A DNA stretch of 31,662 bases, from contig JAEZVV010000173.1 of the NCBI GenBank assembly GCA_023443095.1, positions 1-31,662 of the forward strand, in the 5' to 3' direction. A program made the position numbers and the translations under genes. This document shows positions 29,787 through 31,662 of this stretch, in pieces (position 1 is the stretch's first letter; every line of letters begins with the position of its first letter). The notes under the pieces are model-generated. The model was not told the origin of the DNA and ran no database searches. It saw only the letters and a program-made list of their open reading frames with translations. This stretch comes from Pseudomonadota bacterium (GTDB lineage: Bacteria; Pseudomonadota; Gammaproteobacteria; Burkholderiales; Burkholderiaceae_F).

Positions 29787-31662
29787 TTAGCGTGACCGTT
29801 TCTTGGAACTTCGTTTGGGCTCGGCGCCCGCGCTGCGTTTGCCGGCCGGCTTGCTCACCCGCGGCTGGGCCTTGCGCGAGACCGCCGCCGCCTTGCGCGC
29901 GCGACGCTCGTCGACGCTTTCGCCCTTCTTCGTGGGTTTGGTTCGAGGTTCGGCAGAGCCGGCGAGCAGCGTCTTGCGGTCGGTGGGGCGCTCGAGTTTG
30001 AACTCGATGCGCCGCGCCTCGAGATCGACGCGAGCCACTTGCACATTCACCCGATCGCCCAGGCGGAAGCGCAAACCCGTGCGCTCGCCGCGCAACTCGT
30101 GCAGAGCCTCGTTGAACAGGAAATATTCCGAGCCGAGCTCGGAGACGTGTACCAATCCTTCGACAAACAGATCGTCGAGCACAACGAAAATGCCGAAGGG
30201 GACCACCGAGGATACCGTGCCGGAAAAAGCTTCGCCGACGCGGCTGCGCATGAAATAGCTCTTGAGCCAGGCTTCGACATCGCGCGAGGCTTCGTCGGCA
30301 CGCCGTTCGTTGGCCGAACAGAGCAGCCCGAGTTTTTCCCAAGTCGGCGTGGCTCCGCTCTCCTTGCCCGCCTTGGCGTCGGCCTTGCCCGCTGCGGCGA
30401 GCGCCGCCACGCCGCGGTTGAGCGAACGCGCGCTGCGCGAGGCCAGCGCCGCGTCAGGAGTCGCCAGCAGCTGCGGCACATAGGGCTTGCCCGCCAGCAC
30501 GCTCTTGATCGCGCGGTGGACCAGCAGGTCCGGGTAACGCCGAATGGGTGACGTGAAATGCGTATAGGCCGGGTAGGCAAGGCCGAAGTGACCGGCGTTA
30601 TGCGGCGTGTAGACCGCCTGCTGCATCGAACGCAGCAATACCGTCTGCAGCAGTTGCGCATCGGGCCGGGTCTGAATCTGCTTGAGCAGGCGCGAGTAGT
30701 CGGCCGGCTCGGGATCGTCCCCCCCCTCAAGCGCCAGGCCCAGGCTCTTCAGGAGCGTGCGCAGCGTCTCGAGCCGCTCGGGAGTCGGCCCCTCGTGAAC
30801 GCGGTAGAGCGACGCCTGCTTGTTGCGAGCCAGGAAATCGGCAGCGCAGGTATTGGCCGCCAACATGCATTCCTCAATCAGGCGGTGGGCGTCGTTGCGC
30901 ACCCGCGGCACGATCTTGTCGATGCGCCCGTTGGGGTCGCACACGATATAGGTCTCGGTGGTCTCGAACTCGATCGCCCCGCGCGTGCCGCGGGCCTCGA
31001 CCAGGGTTTCGTAGAGGCCGTGCAGATGGGTCAACTGCGGCAAGACGTGCGCCAGACGTTCGCCCGCCTTGCTGCCCGGCACCGACAGCGCTTCCCACAC
31101 CTCGTTGTAGGTGAGCCGCGCATGCGAGTGGATCACTGCCGGGTAGAACTGGTAGGCATCGACCGAACCTTTGGCCGAGATCACGCAGTCGCATACCAGC
31201 ACCAAGCGGTCGACCTCGGGGTTGAGGGAACACAGGCCGTTGGAGAGCTTCTCCGGCAGCATCGGGATCACTCGCCGCGGGAAATACACCGAGGTCGAAC
31301 GGTTCTGCGCCTCGGCGTCGAGCGCGTCGCCCGGGCGCACGTAGTGAGACACGTCGGCGATCGCCACGATCAGGCGCCAGCCCTTCTTGCGGCCTTTCAT
31401 GGGCTCGCAGTAGACGGCGTCGTCGAAGTCGCGCGCGTCTTCGCCGTCGATCGTCACTAACGGCACGTCGCGCAGGTCGATGCGGGCGCGCAGATCGCGC
31501 GAGGTCACGTCGTCGGGCAGGGCCTCGGCCTGCTCCAGGGCAGCGTCAGGGAAGACATGCGGCACGGCGAACTTGCGCACCGCAATCTCGATTTCCATGC
31601 CCGGGTCGTCGACCTCGCCCAATACCTCGAGCACCCGCCCCATCGCCTGCACATAACTGGCC
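29787..31662 (-). CDS. rnr: RNase R, 3'-5' exoribonuclease (5' partial)
   Basis: About 624 residues are visible and the frame runs off the right end, so the N-terminal helix-turn-helix and cold-shock domains are missing only because the window stops. A GTG at 31652 is internal: preceding codons continue the protein. The RNB catalytic domain carries the metal-binding acidic motif GEDARDFDDAVY, the S1 domain is VSSVVPFGIFVVLDDLFVEGLVHVSEL, and a Lys/Arg/Ser-rich tail ends the chain. RNase R degrades structured RNA, including rRNA and mRNA, processively. The C-terminal tail is long and basic, as in E. coli RNase R and unlike RNase II. The stop abuts the rlmB ATG. Confidence 0.95.
   Translation of the reverse strand, partial: ASYVQAMGRVLEVLGEVDDPGMEIEIAVRKFAVPHVFPDAALEQAEALPDDVTSRDLRARIDLRDVPLVTIDGEDARDFDDAVYCEPMKGRKKGWRLIVAIADVSHYVRPGDALDAEAQNRSTSVYFPRRVIPMLPEKLSNGLCSLNPEVDRLVLVCDCVISAKGSVDAYQFYPAVIHSHARLTYNEVWEALSVPGSKAGERLAHVLPQLTHLHGLYETLVEARGTRGAIEFETTETYIVCDPNGRIDKIVPRVRNDAHRLIEECMLAANTCAADFLARNKQASLYRVHEGPTPERLETLRTLLKSLGLALEGGDDPEPADYSRLLKQIQTRPDAQLLQTVLLRSMQQAVYTPHNAGHFGLAYPAYTHFTSPIRRYPDLLVHRAIKSVLAGKPYVPQLLATPDAALASRSARSLNRGVAALAAAGKADAKAGKESGATPTWEKLGLLCSANERRADEASRDVEAWLKSYFMRSRVGEAFSGTVSSVVPFGIFVVLDDLFVEGLVHVSELGSEYFLFNEALHELRGERTGLRFRLGDRVNVQVARVDLEARRIEFKLERPTDRKTLLAGSAEPRTKPTKKGESVDERRARKAAAVSRKAQPRVSKPAGKRSAGAEPKRSSKKRSR

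Overview
The window is high-GC chromosomal DNA from a betaproteobacterium, most likely in or near the Rhodocyclales/Burkholderiales. The best evidence is the gene order rpsF-priB-rpsR-rplI-dnaB, the alaC-hom-thrC-mobB-moeA-moaD-moaE block, a short H-NS-family protein with the betaproteobacterial C-terminus, and LpxO-type lipid A modification. Almost everything is core genome. I see no tRNA, rRNA, insertion sequence, prophage or CRISPR array.

Layout. (1) Positions 1-5648, plus strand: tamA (5' end cut by the window) and tamB, an envelope assembly pair. (2) 5650-11448, minus strand: lpxO, an H-NS-like gene and a two-gene RND efflux operon whose promoter carries a 50-bp concentric dyad. (3) 11504-14321, minus strand: a molybdenum cofactor operon mobB-moeA-moaD-moaE, with the fluoride channel gene crcB coupled to its end. 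(4) 14409-18428, minus strand: alaC-hom-thrC for alanine and threonine synthesis. (5) 18595-21230, plus strand, diverging from alaC: a Mth938-domain protein, a Bcp/PrxQ peroxiredoxin and a PIN-PhoH ATPase, ending at a strong terminator. (6) 21286-21807: a gene-free, hairpin-rich stretch. (7) 21808-23442, plus strand: a chemoreceptor, which converges on an orphan branched-chain amino acid binding protein gene (23528-24655). (8) 24734-31662, minus strand, in transcription order: rnr (cut by the window), rlmB, rpsF-priB-rpsR-rplI, a terminator, then dnaB coupled to a DUF47 gene and a DUF456 gene.

How the genes work together. TamAB and LpxO act on the outer membrane. The RND pair would need an outer membrane channel and a regulator encoded elsewhere. 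MobB, MoeA, MoaD and MoaE supply late Moco steps. Hom and ThrC take aspartate semialdehyde to threonine. RNase R, RlmB, S6, S18 and L9 serve RNA and ribosome metabolism, while PriB and DnaB serve replication restart and fork unwinding.

I did not find a convincing new multi-gene system. The signals most worth a second look are non-coding: the concentric dyad at the efflux promoter, with a related motif before the H-NS-like gene; the structured region upstream of the chemoreceptor; a terminator-like hairpin 16 nt before hom; a candidate S6:S18 autoregulatory leader; and a 12-bp inverted repeat before phoH. Two gene-context oddities also stand out: DUF47 coupled to dnaB without a phosphate transporter, and crcB coupled to moaE.
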